A stretch of 64,000 bases of DNA from Schizochytrium sp. CCTCC M209059 (lineage: Eukaryota; Sar; Bigyra; Thraustochytrida; Thraustochytriidae), in NCBI GenBank assembly GCA_000818945.1, contig KN805417.1:147566-211565 (forward strand), written 5' to 3'. Positions 38,699 to 49,886 of this stretch are shown here, in pieces (position 1 is the stretch's first letter; every line of letters starts with the position of its first letter). The notes under the pieces are model-generated. The model searched no databases, was not told where the DNA came from, and was given only the letters and a program-made list of their open reading frames with translations. Both the position numbers and the translations under genes were made by a program.

Positions 38699-40369
38699 CA
38701 CAACTTGCAGGAGTTCCATGCCTTTGTCGTACATTTGACAGCTCGTACGCACCAGGGCTGTCCAAAGAAAGCCTTTTATATTTATAGAGTAGACGTGGAG
38801 ACAAGCGCTGTCACTTTTTGGTGTAAGGCTTTGCTATTTGTGCCGTCATCTCTCTTCTCCCATGCACACGTTGTCCCTTGCAGAAAGGGGGAAAAAAAGA
38901 AAAGAGAGACTCACAGTCACGATTATGGGGAGTCGAGAACTCTCTTCCAGATTAGCGTCATCGTTTTCACCCCAAGCTGCTAATTGGCAGCTTGCAGCGA
39001 CAGCATTGCAAGCGACGAGCGACCTCGGCCTAGAGCTTACTTTGGAATAGAATTGCGTTGAAAGGAAAATGCATTCTTGTGCCGCTGGCCGTGCATTCTC
39101 TCATGAAGATTTTTCCTGCCAATAAAATCAAAGCTTCAAGCTCCTCACTCTTGCATTGCCATCCACCCATCAACTTGGATGAAGAACGAGGTGTCTGAGC
39201 CGCTTCCGACAAAGCGTCACTTACGGCATCGTGATGGGACTGACTGTGATTGTCAGTGCGACTAGTGCGATGTGCAGCTGCTGCTGTTGGCAGTCTTGCG
39301 CGCTGCAGCTGCAGCTGCACTGCTGACGAGATTTCTGACGTGGCGGCACAAGTTTTACACTGTTGTGCCGTCTCTGACCCGCTCGCATGACGCGCGCTTT
39401 GGCTCTGCAAAGTTCTCGGCAAGACTAATGGCTTCCGTTTGCTCCTGCTTCTCCGAGGCTTGTGGTACCTGCATTCTCGCCTCTTCACCAAATCTTTTCT
39501 TGTGATTTCTGAAGCTTGTCACCTGCAGCTGACACGCTGGCGTGGCTGACGCACGCCGACCTGCTGCAGCGACAGCGACCTCTTTCGTCGCGTCGCTTCG
39601 CTTTCTTGGGGTCGGGCGTACTACAGGTGCAAGCGATCGAGACCAAAACGAAGTCGCTGTGCTCATTTTACACCATGCAGCCCGCCCGTGCCGCTACCGC
39701 TGCTGCAGAACATGGTCGACAGCAAGCTAGTTGAGCACGCCATCAAGAACGAATGGCCCAGGCCCTGCAACCCGAAGCTTGTGGTCGCATCGCCCGCACA
39801 GTGTAGAACTCCTGCAAAGCCATTTCGTGCTGCACTGCAGCTACTACACTGTATGCATGCCCTAACATGTATCATCGACGCCTCATATGTGGACCGCCGC
39901 ATGAGAGGAATCGGGACCGAGGCACACATTTTGCTCGCGCGCGCCGCTGACGAGCCTCGCTCCACCGCTCGCTCCATCGCTCGCAGTCTGCGCGCGATCG
40001 CTCGGTGGCCGCGTGCTTGCACGGCCGACCGGGGAGTCGCCCTCGGACTCGATTTCGGTCTGGGTCTTGGTTTTGGTTTATGGCCTTGGACTTGATCTTG
40101 CAGTCTTGCAGTTGTTGGGGGTTCTCGATGATGCCGGTCTCGCGTGCCGGGAGCGCCAAACCGGACACGTCGCTATTTACATTGAATAAACACTGAGTAG
40201 CCCTCTGGGTCCGGTGCGAGAGCGCCTGCCCGAGCCCTGTCCACTGCAAAAAGCGGCTGCACGAGTCGAGTCGAGTCGAGTCGAGTCGAGTTGAGCCGGC
40301 AATCCGGAAACGCGGAAAGATAGAGAGAGAGAGAGCTCGCGAAGAGGCCAGGCCACGCAGGAAAGCGGG
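38699..40369. other. Spacer between adenosine deaminase and the Mpv17-like gene
   Basis: 1.7 kb with no supported gene. It contains CTGCAG-rich sequence near 39270-39320, an AATAAA at 39123-39128, a GGCCTAG near 39027 and a CGAGT tract at 40262-40292. Long minus-strand frames here do not resemble proteins. Confidence 0.55.
40262..40292. repeat. CGAGT pentanucleotide microsatellite
   Basis: About six units of CGAGT lie 80-110 bp upstream of the Mpv17-like ATG, in the same orientation relative to the gene as the copy upstream of the UBR1-like gene. Confidence 0.9.
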
Positions 40370-41116
40370 ATGGCGACCAAACTGGCTCACGGCCTCTGGG
40401 CCAGGTACTCGGCCAGCATGGCGAAGCGGCCGCTGGTGACCGGCATGGCGACCTCTTGGGTGGTCATGACCCTCGGCGACGGCGTGGCGCAGGCTATGAC
40501 GAGGAAAAGCAGGCACCCCGCGTCGCCCCAGCACACCCTGGCCAAGGAGACCGGCGAGGAGCTCTTGGGGTGGTTTGACTGGAAGCGAAACGTGATTGTG
40601 TCGTCCTGGAACGGACTCGTGTTTGCGCCCAGTGTGCAAATCTGGTTCGCGCAACTTGACAGGTGGTTCCCGGGCTCTTCGTTTCGCATGGCCGCGTCCA
40701 AGACCTTTACCAATACGGCCGTCATGGCGTTGCCCTTTAACGCAGGGTTTCTTGCGTACACCATGCTGACCGAGTGCATGCTCGGAGTGCGCGAACGCGG
40801 CAAGGACGAATCCTTGCTGCAGGCTGTAGTGGATAAGGTCAAGCATGACGCTCTCGAGATTGTCGTGAAAAGCGCATCTGTGTGGGCTCCCATCAATCTC
40901 ATCAATTTCATGTACGTCTCTCCCAAGTTTCGTATTCTTCCTACGATTGTGACTTCGCTCGTGTGGAACGTGGTACTTTCGCTCATCGCGCATCGGGAGC
41001 TCGCCACCCCAGTGGACCCAGCCGAGGTTGCCTCGCCGGCGAAACCGACGCCGCCGACGCCATCCTCACACTCAACTTCGTCTTCTCCGCAAACTCCCTC
41101 GCTTTCTGTCTCATAG
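40370..41116 (+). CDS. Mpv17/PMP22-family membrane protein
   Basis: Family members are small four-span proteins of the mitochondrial inner membrane or peroxisome. Human MPV17 loss causes mitochondrial DNA depletion, but the transported substrate is unsettled. The 248-residue product (ATG at 40370) begins LWARYSASMAKRPLVTGMAT, the family opening in which a Tyr-x-x-x-L-x-x-x-P pattern leads into span 1 (GDGVAQ). Further signatures are DWKRNVIVSSWNGLVFAPS and the C-terminal WAPINLINFMYVSPKFR followed by VTSLVWNVVLSLIAHRE. The final 30 residues are a Pro/Ser-rich tail. No PTS1 is present. The basic N-terminus could be a mitochondrial presequence. It has no functional link to its neighbours that I can see. 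Confidence 0.9.
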   Translation: MATKLAHGLWARYSASMAKRPLVTGMATSWVVMTLGDGVAQAMTRKSRHPASPQHTLAKETGEELLGWFDWKRNVIVSSWNGLVFAPSVQIWFAQLDRWFPGSSFRMAASKTFTNTAVMALPFNAGFLAYTMLTECMLGVRERGKDESLLQAVVDKVKHDALEIVVKSASVWAPINLINFMYVSPKFRILPTIVTSLVWNVVLSLIAHRELATPVDPAEVASPAKPTPPTPSSHSTSSSPQTPSLSVS

Positions 41117-41504
41117 TGTCTTCAGTTCCGGTCAAATAGTCGAGTTGACGATGAGCAAGATTGTCATGTCAGGCTGCAGCAGCGGCTTACTACGTTTGCA
41201 CGTGCAGGAGAAAGACTTGTTTTGTGCTTTGCTCAACGTCAAGCGCCCATTCTTGAGTGATACTCATTTGCTGGCGCGCATCGTTCATCAGTCAGTCCGC
41301 ACCGGGCCTCTTGATGTAGCTTCATGTAAAAAGGCATCAGGGTAAAAGGGCATCAGGCCTGGTTAACCTTGTGAGTAAATAAAGTCAATTTGCTGAAACA
41401 TGATTTTTTTCTTTTTTGAAAAAGTGTAAAAGAGCGCACACGCACGTAGAGAAATTTGAAAGGGCGGGAACGGGCATTTTGCCGTGGACGATATTTGGGT
41501 CTAT
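41117..41504. other. Convergent spacer, Mpv17-like gene and TPR gene
   Basis: An AATAAA hexamer at 41378-41383 (plus strand) lies 262 bp after the Mpv17 stop and is followed by T-rich sequence at 41400-41420. No gene is seen. Confidence 0.5.
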
Positions 41505-44500
41505 CTACGCGACAGTTTGGGACGTCGCCTGGGCATCGATAAGTTTGCTAAGATGATCCTGTGCTCGGCTGAACAATGGGTGCGTACTCAGACGTTGGCG
41601 CCAGATTTCCATCGCCTTGGCAGCCATCCCCTTATCTTGCAGTGCAAGCGCAAGCCACGTCAAGGGTTCCACGATCGATACGTGATTGTTGGAGAACAGG
41701 CTTTTCCTAATGTCCAAAGATTTCTGCAAGTCTGAAGCTGCTTCCTCATCACGACCCAGTCCCAGCAGCGCTCGGCCCCTTGCAAACGCTGCGGCTCCTT
41801 GCACACCTCGGTAAATTGTGAATTCACCATGAACGGTCTGCATTGCCTCTTCAGCCTGCTCGAAAGCCTCTTTGAATTGACCAAGGTCAGATTGTGCGAG
41901 CGAAATTTGACACAACGCCCGTGCCGCATCTGAACACGCAAGGCTATTTGAGGCAAGAACTTCTCGAGATTTCATCAAAGCGTCCTCAGCTCTTCCCTGC
42001 ATCAGCATGATATCACAAATATCAAGGATGACACGGTTTGCATGGAGGGGTGCATAATTCATGCGGAAGATGCTGCAGACCTCTTGCAGCTGGGCTAAAG
42101 CGAGCTCAAACTCGCACAGATCAGAGTGAAGCTTTGCAATTGCAATTTGCGTGTACAAAACATCCAGATGCGTAGGTGCTGAGCGTTTCTGTCTCACTTG
42201 GAGGGCTTCACGACACCTTGATAATGCCTCTTTGTACCTGCCCTGGGATTGAAAAACGCTAGCTGCAGCGTCGAGTGTCTCTGTCGCCTCCAGGAAAGAT
42301 ATCGCCGTCCGCCTTTCATTTAGCATCTTGGCAATCTCATCGAGCTGCGCGAGTGCTCCAATATCTTCGCCTTTCTCCTTGAGGGCCATTGCGGTTCCTC
42401 GCATGCTTGACGCTAGATGTGGGTGTGCCAGGTCGAGATTCTTCAAATTGTGGTGTTCCTGGCGGTAGTACTCGAGAGACTTGTCGAGTTCTCTTTGACT
42501 ACGAAAGACAGCAGCAATGGTACTCGAAATGTCCGCAACCCATGGATGAATTAATCCATGATCGGAGATCAAAGTTTCGAGAAACTCTTGAAGTAGAGTG
42601 AGACTTTCTTCAAAGCGACCCAGCTTCATCAGTGTTATGGACACTTCCTTCACGTCACCGAGAAGTAATGGATGATTTGCGCCGAGAAGGTTCTGCTGAC
42701 TTTCTAGAATGTTCTTTTGCATCTCCAAGGCCGCTTCGAGCTTTCCATTCTTCTCATGCACATGAGCAATCATACGTTCTAGTTTCGGTACCATCGCATG
42801 AGACGGCGGGAGTTCCTCCTTTCGTATGCTCAATGCATCTTGAAGCTGAGCGAGTGCTTCGTCAAACCATCCCTGATCGCACAGGATGAGCGCAATCGAC
42901 TCAGTAACTCTCGCAACGGAGAGATGCCTCGAGCCGTAATGCGTCTTTCTCTTTTCGATTGTTCCTCTGAGCAGAGTGAGCGCCTCGCCGAGCTTACCCT
43001 GCAGCGTCAAGATATTAGCTTGGTCTTCCGCAAGTTCCCACAGTTGCGGCGAGGCTGTGTCTCGGTCAGCTTGCGAACCTTTTCCAGCTGCGTGTCTACT
43101 TCGACAAACATGCCTTGTTCGGCAAGGACAAGAGCAATTCGCTTCATTGTGCGGACCAGTTCGACGTTGTCCTCGCCGAAGAATTCGTGCTCGAGCGCGT
43201 GGAGTTCCTTTAAGTGCGCCAACGTCCCTTGCAAGTCGCCCTGAGACTCGAAGGTGTCTGAAATACTTTTGAGTATGGACAAAGTAAGGCCATCGGAAGA
43301 CGTTGTCTCTTGCGTGCGTAGCATCTCTAGAGCGCCTAAAAGCTGCTCGAGGGCCACGCTAGACCTTCCCTGACTATTCAATACCGAAGCGAAGTCCAGC
43401 ATCGTCCTTGCGCATCGTAAAACGTCCTGTTCAGTCTGCTTTGTCTGCAACTGCTTCACGAGACAGAGTTGCGCCAAAGCCTGGTCAAAGTGGCCTTGAT
43501 CCCCGAGCACAAACGCGATTTGTCTCATGGTACCGAGGAGCTTTGGGCTCTCCTCTCCAAAGCGGGCTTGCTTCATCTTCAGGGCCTCTTGATAGTGCGC
43601 AAGAGCCTCATCGAAGCAACCTTGCGCCCGCAGGATACTTGCGATTGCCTCGTACGCTATGATGCACTCCACATGCTCAGTGCCAAGAGCGGCTCTCGTT
43701 CGCTGGAACGTACAGCGCAAGCGCGTCAGAGCAGCGTCGAATTTACCCTGCCTACGAAGAACGCTGACAATCTCATTTTCGATGTCTTTTAGCGGAAACA
43801 TTCTGGACGTTGCCAGACTCGTCTGATATTTTCTGTGTGCCTCTTCAAAGAGCTGCAGCGCCTCGTTGAACTTCTCCATTCTCCCTAATTGTCCTGCGAT
43901 CAAATAGGTAGTATGCACTACCGCCGGGAAATTGGGTCCTTCTCTGTCCTGCAGCTCTTGCTGGACCTTTCGAAGTTGTGTGAGCCCCACATCGACGTGG
44001 CCTAATTCGAACATATGAATCGCAATGTTATTCATAATGCGCCACGAGTTGTATGGTGCAGGTTCCTCGGCGACAGTCTTTGTCTTTCGATCTTTCGTGA
44101 TGTTCGCACAGCATTCGAGAGATTTCGCCAAGGCGCCTCTATGATCACCTTTGCACTCTAACTCCAACGCCATCGCATTTTGAATCAAACCCACGCAGCC
44201 GCCTGTCGAGCCGAAAGAGGCCACTTCAAGTTCGAGCACTTTTTGGAGCTGCGCCAAGGCCTCATCATGTCGGTATTTGCTGCGAAGAATGCGCGCAACT
44301 TGGAGAGTAGTGGCCATTGGAACTCTTCTGTTCCACCAATATGAGTGCTTTGTCTCAAAAGCTATGCTTTCGTGAAGCTGCGCGAGAGCATCGTCAGTCT
44401 CGCCCTGAGCATGGAGGGCGTTGGCAATGGCAGAGTGTGTTTCAACGATGCTGTCGACGTCTTTAATGAAGTACGTCTGCTTCATGTGGAGCACGGAACG

Positions 44501-46186
44501 AAGGTGCTCCAGCGCAGTCTCATATCGCGACTCCTCAATGCATATGTAGGCCATGAAGGTCTTGACGTCCGCGACCGAGGAATCATGTGGTCCCTTGCAT
44601 GTCGTGGCGATGGAAAGTGCAATCTCCAGGAGCCCCAGAGCCTTTGCGTATTGTTTGTGGTATCTGAAAAGTTTCGCAACGCAAAGAAGATAATCGTTGG
44701 CTGCAAACGTAAGATTGGAGACCTGCAAATCTTCGGTGAGATGATGCTGAATATGGACTCGCATCGTGGATCCCAATATTATCTCTATGGCGCGCTTCCC
44801 TACCAAAAGGGAGGTCCCCTCCTCTGCGAGTACTCTTGCCAAACCCCTTATGGTGCGCTTGACGAGGCACGCTCGTAGACCGTTCATGACTGCTAGGTTG
44901 ATCGTAGTGATGCCCCCTGGCACCCCTTGCGCTGCCGTGACAATTGCAATCCGGTCTTGCTCAGCACTGCAGCTCGACGATTCAATGTCAAGCCTCGAAA
45001 GATACTGGCACGTTTTATAAATGTCAGTACCTGGCAGGCTTCTCACGAATTGCTCGTCCTCACCAGGTATGGAGATTGCTTCGATATTCTTACAGCTCTT
45101 AACAGCGCCATAGAGCTCCCAGATGCACCGCATGCGTGTAATGATGGTAGGGGCCGTCCAGTGATCGACATAGAAGAGGCAGCTGTTAAATTGCTCAATG
45201 GAGGCGAAGAGGCCCCGCGCAAGATAGTCCGCACGCTTTTCGGCAAGCGTCGTGCTCTGTTCTACGAAGCCACAATCGTCGGCAGCGAAGACGTCGAGCC
45301 AAACAAAGGATTGCTCCACATTTTGGTACTCAAAGTGCGCGGCAATGGCAGCAACAAGGTGCCCGAAATTAGAATGGTGCGCTTGAATCACATAGGCACC
45401 CTCGAAAGGGTTTCCGAGAAGGCGCGCATGCTCTCGGCGCACAACGTCTAGGTAGGACCTTGCTCCAAGGTGACGACGGATATCAGCGCGCAATACGTGC
45501 TCGTGGACGTCTCTGATGGTCCATTGGTGGCGCGGCTTGAGGCTGGCTTGCGAAGTCAAAAAGTTGACGCTCGTTTCAACCAGGATAGCTGTAGTGTCTT
45601 TTTCGACGTGGAAGTCTGTCACGAACCCCATCTTCGAGGAGGACGAAGGCAGCACGAAATTGCGAAGGCTATGAAGCATGCCTGCCGGAGGCTTTTTTTT
45701 CGTGATTGATCCGCCCTTTGCGGACGCTGACATAAGGGTCTCGCGCAGAGGCGACGTTGGAGACGCGGAAGGGTAGCTTGTCTTTGAGGCTGGCGCATCG
45801 TCTTGGCGCACCGCCACTGTGCGACCGGCATTGATAAGCGTCTTCCTGCTTGACATGACGGCCTCGTTAAGCACATACAGCTCAATGTCGGGCGCCAGGC
45901 TGCCATCCACGACACCTTGCGCGAGCCGCTGCAGCGCGGCCACACTCAGACCGCAAAAGTCGCGCGCCTCGCTCTTGGCATCGTCAGGGCCCAAAGCGGC
46001 CTTGGCGCCGCTCTCCTCGCGCAGCGCCGTTTCCTCGATCCGTCGCATCAGGTGCTCGCGGGCTGGTTCTCTTGCACGTTTGCGAGCCTTGCCCGCGCGA
46101 TCGAGGTCTGCCTCCACGACCTCGCCCGCGCGGTCGACTCCGGAGAATCTGGGACACTCGTTGATAGCCAGGGGCTTGAGATCCAT
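41505..46186 (-). CDS. Giant kinesin-light-chain-type TPR protein with TIR-like/HAW-type N-terminal module, frameshifted at about 43056
   Basis: One gene in two frames (46186-43007 and about 43060-41505). The first frame ends NLRKTKLIS-stop. The second continues the TPR series as SPQLWELAEDQANILTLQGK. The joint lies on an (AC)n run. Removing two bases gives 1560 codons including the stop. The N-terminal 160 residues are charged. At about 225-420 is a module with HHSNFGHLVAAIAAHF, FVWLDVFAADD, YVDHWTAPTIITRMRCIWEL and a D-R-I stretch. This resembles the uncharacterised domain (SHAW...WxDxF...W..P..R.WC.WE) found before TPRs in many algal and protist proteins, which looks TIR-like. About 20-22 TPRs of 42 residues follow (ALAQLQDALSIRKEE type). 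A scaffold or intracellular sensor role is inference. The ATG at 46186 is used, and an upstream frame from 46595 may add N-terminal sequence. Confidence 0.8.
43056..43060 (-). other. Frameshift site in the TPR gene
   Basis: On the coding strand the bases read GAGACACAG. The frame entering from upstream leaves TPR homology here, and the frame two bases away continues it. Slippage of one AC unit would explain the shift. No plausible GT-AG intron fits without deleting a TPR helix. Confidence 0.8.
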
Positions 46187-46390
46187 CACGAAGAACTTGA
46201 GATCGGTTGCGGAGAACTTGAGATCCTGCGTCGGGGACCCCTCGTGTCCCTCCTAAGGCCATAAAAGATCCATCAATAGCGGAGAAATCTTTCAAGTTGA
46301 GATTGATTACGGAGAACTTGAGATCAACAGCGGGAAACTTGTGATCAATGGCGACTAAGAAATCGTTTGCGGAGAACCTATCAATAAGTG
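46171..46390 (-). repeat. Degenerate 21-bp minisatellite encoding heptads like DLKFSAT
   Basis: Units centred on GAACTTGAGATC (plus strand) recur at 21-bp spacing at 46175, 46196 and 46217, then again at 46317 and 46338. Translated on the minus strand they give DLKFSAT, DLKFFVM and DLKPLAI in the TPR frame. Related heptads occur in the frame upstream. Confidence 0.8.
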
Positions 46391-48962
46391 CCTCCACGCG
46401 CAACAAGCTGGACAACAACCTGGATGCCCAAGACCCAGCCTGCGTGGCCACCCACCAGCCCATCAGCCTCAAAGCGCGCACATCAGACAAAGAAGATCGT
46501 ACGCGATGGAGCTCGCGTCCGCTGTCGATCGCGATGGCGAAACGTGACGTTATGCTTGACGTTTCTCCAACCGATAGAATGCGTTCCTGAGCCATGTCGG
46601 CACTCCCTCGGCAGGGTAGTGCATAGCATCTCGCTGCTTCCGGCTTGATCCGAAGCCCATGGGGAGGTTTCTCGCCGGCCAGCCAGTCACAGCAGGCATA
46701 CGGCCAGGTCTTGCCAGCTTGTAATCAATCTGCCGATGAGAAACGTTTACGTATACACAAGCTCCGCTGGTCGCTGCTGTCGGCGTCGGTTCGTCCTACA
46801 GTGCGTGCATCCACCATGCCTTGCTTCATTAGCCACTTGGCTTTCGCTTTCGATCGATCGATCGATCGATTCTTCGATCCATCAGGGCCCTAAAAGCTCA
46901 GCCAGTAAGAAGAACAAACAACCGCGAGCGAGTCCGGTCTCTCGAGGCGCTAGCGATGGCGTCTCCGAAACTTCTCCTTTCAGCGCGCTGGCAACGCTGG
47001 TCCGCCTCCGACACTCCATCGCGCCTCGCTCGCGGCCGGGCGTGCGGTTACACTAAGCTCATTGGCAAGCTCGTGACGCCGTTTGTGCGGCGGCCTCCGA
47101 GTCGGCCGTTGGCGGCTTCAAAGTCGCGCTCGACCGAAATTTCCTCACTGTGCAGCACATCCCACCCACTCATCCATCATCTATTAACCATCCATCTGGC
47201 CAGCCAGGTCTTTCACGGAGAAATAAGCGGTGCTAAGGGGGAAACCGGCAAATACTGGCTTGCTGACTGGCTGAAGAGGCCTCGAAGCCTAGCTAGCTCG
47301 CTGGCCGGACCAAGGCTCGTGCGCTGACGTCTCGACCTTGGTGTGGCTTTGGCGCGGCTCGGGCGTTGCATACTGGAAAAGGCGCGCGGCAGCCCGGCCA
47401 CAGCTGAGGTATGAATGCCTCAAAGCCCCGACGTCGACGATATCGCGAAGCACTCCCTCCCGAAAAAATAAGAAACGTAACACCCGTCCCACAGCAGCCG
47501 TGGAATGCTTGTCGCCGCCCTCCACAGCAGAATTCACTGTGGAACGCGATGCCAAGACTCGTTCCGCGTCGGCAAGTTGGGTGTGGGCCAGTGTGGACAG
47601 GGACTGTGCAGGAAGCCTCCGCCGCTGATGTGAGAGGGTCTGCGTCGCGCTAGGGCGTCGGTCGGTTTGGTAGCGTCATGACGTTCTTCTGCTTGCGGCC
47701 GGCTCGTCAGACTGTTAGTGGGGGGCAAGTTGGTGTCGATGTGGGGTCAAATATTTCCTCTGCGCTTCTGCTTGCGCGAGGCGAGAAGGCCGAATAACCT
47801 GCTCCGACTTAGGCTTGCCGCTACCGCAAGAAGATCTGTAGTAACCGCATAAACTTAAGGCTTAGCCTGCCAGCTTTACCGCCATTGACCATGAAAACTA
47901 GCATGTAGCCAGGATCGCGAGGGCCTGGTGCGCTTTTTGCGCAACGCGTACAGTAGCCCGAGGTCGAGACGCAGAGGAAATCAAGACAGTTTACTGCACT
48001 ACCTCCTTTGAGCGTCGTCTACGTGCCTTTCTATGCACATTTGAGCTGACCGGTCGGCTGGCTGGCTGGCAGGCTAGCTCTCATACATGATGACGGGTAG
48101 ACAGTTTTCAGTACAGAGGATTTTGTAAGGCCTTTGGTCTAATTGCCCAGCCCTGACTCGGCCTGAGCTGACTTGCGACCTGCCAGGGCATCGATAAGCG
48201 GTTGTCCCTTCGAAAGAAATCTTTGCGGCTCGCGCAGCTAAACAGCGACATCGAGGCGCTGCGGGCAGGGCGGTTGGCCATCTGGCGAACGGTCAGGCCG
48301 TTGGTTGCGCGCAAGGTCGTCTTGCAGGGCGGAGGGAAACGAGCTGCCTTCGCGCGAAAAGGCCGCGGACAGGCCTGGGCACGCTCCGCTAGAAGGTAGC
48401 CGTGCTGCTCTTGGCGCCTCTGCAAGGACACACCAGGTACTTACTACCTATGTAAAGAACGCAGGGTCACCGCTTCACAGTAGCGATGAGCTGTGTAGTC
48501 TGTTCCAGAGCAGCCGGAAAAAATGATCGAAGCTGTGACTGTTACGAGCGATCAAGTCAAGTGGCCATGCAAGAGATCAGTCAACCTCTCACTGTCAAGT
48601 CTGGCTGTCTGTCCGTCGGCTTTGCGCCCCGCCCGTTTCGCGGAAGCTTCGCCCACTTCGGCTAAGACTTATTATGAAGGCCCAGTGGAACAAACTCCCC
48701 ATGTCCAATCGAACGTTGCTTCGGATAGTGGCACGACAAGTGATGTCAGTGCGAGGCTGGCTGGGCTGGCTGTTGGAAAGACGCGCTGCGCGGGCGGGTG
48801 AACAGACCTTATTCGCCATCGGCGGTGGCGGCGCAGGGCTGCGAGCAAGTAGGCGAAGCAAGCAGCTGCTCGACGCGCGTGGCCAGCCATCTGGCTGGCG
48901 ACAAGCGACGCAGACGCGGGCGGATGGACGCTTGCCCTGGCGCTTGCAGAGGGCTTGGGCGG
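46391..48962. other. Spacer between the TPR gene and kinase B'
   Basis: 2.6 kb of divergent flank. It contains a GATC tetranucleotide tract (46852-46871) and short GGCT repeats near 48057-48075. The segment 46391-46595 is open on the minus strand and may be a 5' extension of the TPR gene. No other gene is supported. Confidence 0.5.
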
Positions 48963-49886
48963 ATGAAGCCGCAGGAGGAGCCGCTGCATCTGGTCGAGGT
49001 CGGCAGCACAGCGTGCGTGTACAAAGCCTCGAACTGGGAGGGCGCGGGCGTCATGGGCTTTGTAGAAGGAGAATTTGCGGTAAAGGTGTATCGAGAGGAC
49101 TGCGCACGCGCGCAAGCCGAGGCCACGCGAGAGATGCGTGCACTACACCGCCTCGCGAGTCCAGGCGATGACAGCAGGTTTATCATCAATCTCGTTTTTG
49201 TTGACAAGCTTTCGGAAACCTCCCTTCCCATCCTTGGCCTCGACTTTTGTCAAGGGGGCGACCTCTATAGTCTCCTCTCGTACGGAAAAATTACAGAGCA
49301 CGACGCCAAGCATTACACTGTCGAGCTTGCCAGTGCACTTGAGAGTATGCGCAAAGCCAAGGTATTTCATGGCGATTTAAAACCAGAAAACATTGGGCTC
49401 ACCGCCACGGGCCATCTTCGCGTCTTTGACTTTGGCACGGCGCGCATTTTAGAAAACGACGAACCTGTCGAGCACAGTGCAGGCACTCTTCTCTACGCAA
49501 GTCCAGAGGCTCTTTGGCGCAGAACGTGCGACTATGCCGCGGACTGGTGGGCCTTGGGCGTCTTACTTTTCGAAATGTTATACGCCCAACACGCCTTTGA
49601 GTCTGACTCGTCCGACGACACGGTGGACAACATTGTGCGTTCGCGCTTTTCGTGGCCATCAGAGCCGTGTCGCAGTGAAGCGGCCATGGATTTGGTGGAG
49701 CGCTTGCTCGTTGTTGAGCCAGATTTTCGCATGCAAACTCTGAAAGACTGCCTTGCTCACCCATTCATGCATGATGTAGATTGTGCAAGCATTTCAAGTG
49801 AATCGTGGCTTCCTTTAAAATTTGTTTTTGCCAAATTTGAGCAAGAGCGCCTCGCGCAGGGACTAAGCGATAAGAGTTTCTTCTGA
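48963..49886 (+). CDS. AGC-like protein kinase with HGD catalytic loop (kinase B'), cassette copy 2
   Basis: A 307-residue paralogue of kinase B (29341-30243). The ATG at 48963 aligns residue for residue with the start of kinase B. An in-frame ATG at 48924 is an alternative. The nucleotide-loop region is LVEVGSTACVYKA, the ATP Lys is K41 (EFAVKV), the catalytic loop is VFHGDLKPEN (HGD at 136-138) and DFG is at 156-158. GTLLYASPEA and DWWALGVLLFEM follow. The post-kinase segment HPFMHDVDCAS to SWLPLKFVFAKFE mirrors kinase B. Conservation without gaps over 300 residues, including the Gly substitution in HRD, points to functional constraint on both copies. The C-terminal GLSDKSFF is extra. Confidence 0.87.
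   Translation: MKPQEEPLHLVEVGSTACVYKASNWEGAGVMGFVEGEFAVKVYREDCARAQAEATREMRALHRLASPGDDSRFIINLVFVDKLSETSLPILGLDFCQGGDLYSLLSYGKITEHDAKHYTVELASALESMRKAKVFHGDLKPENIGLTATGHLRVFDFGTARILENDEPVEHSAGTLLYASPEALWRRTCDYAADWWALGVLLFEMLYAQHAFESDSSDDTVDNIVRSRFSWPSEPCRSEAAMDLVERLLVVEPDFRMQTLKDCLAHPFMHDVDCASISSESWLPLKFVFAKFEQERLAQGLSDKSFF

Noticed and set aside
39872..40993. 373-codon minus-strand frame crossing the Mpv17 gene
   Set aside because: It overlaps a well-supported plus-strand gene and reads through the CGAGT microsatellite.
42950..43160. Intron as the explanation for the TPR frame change
   Set aside because: The only GT-AG options are either 28 bases long or delete a conserved TPR helix pair. A two-base slippage is simpler.
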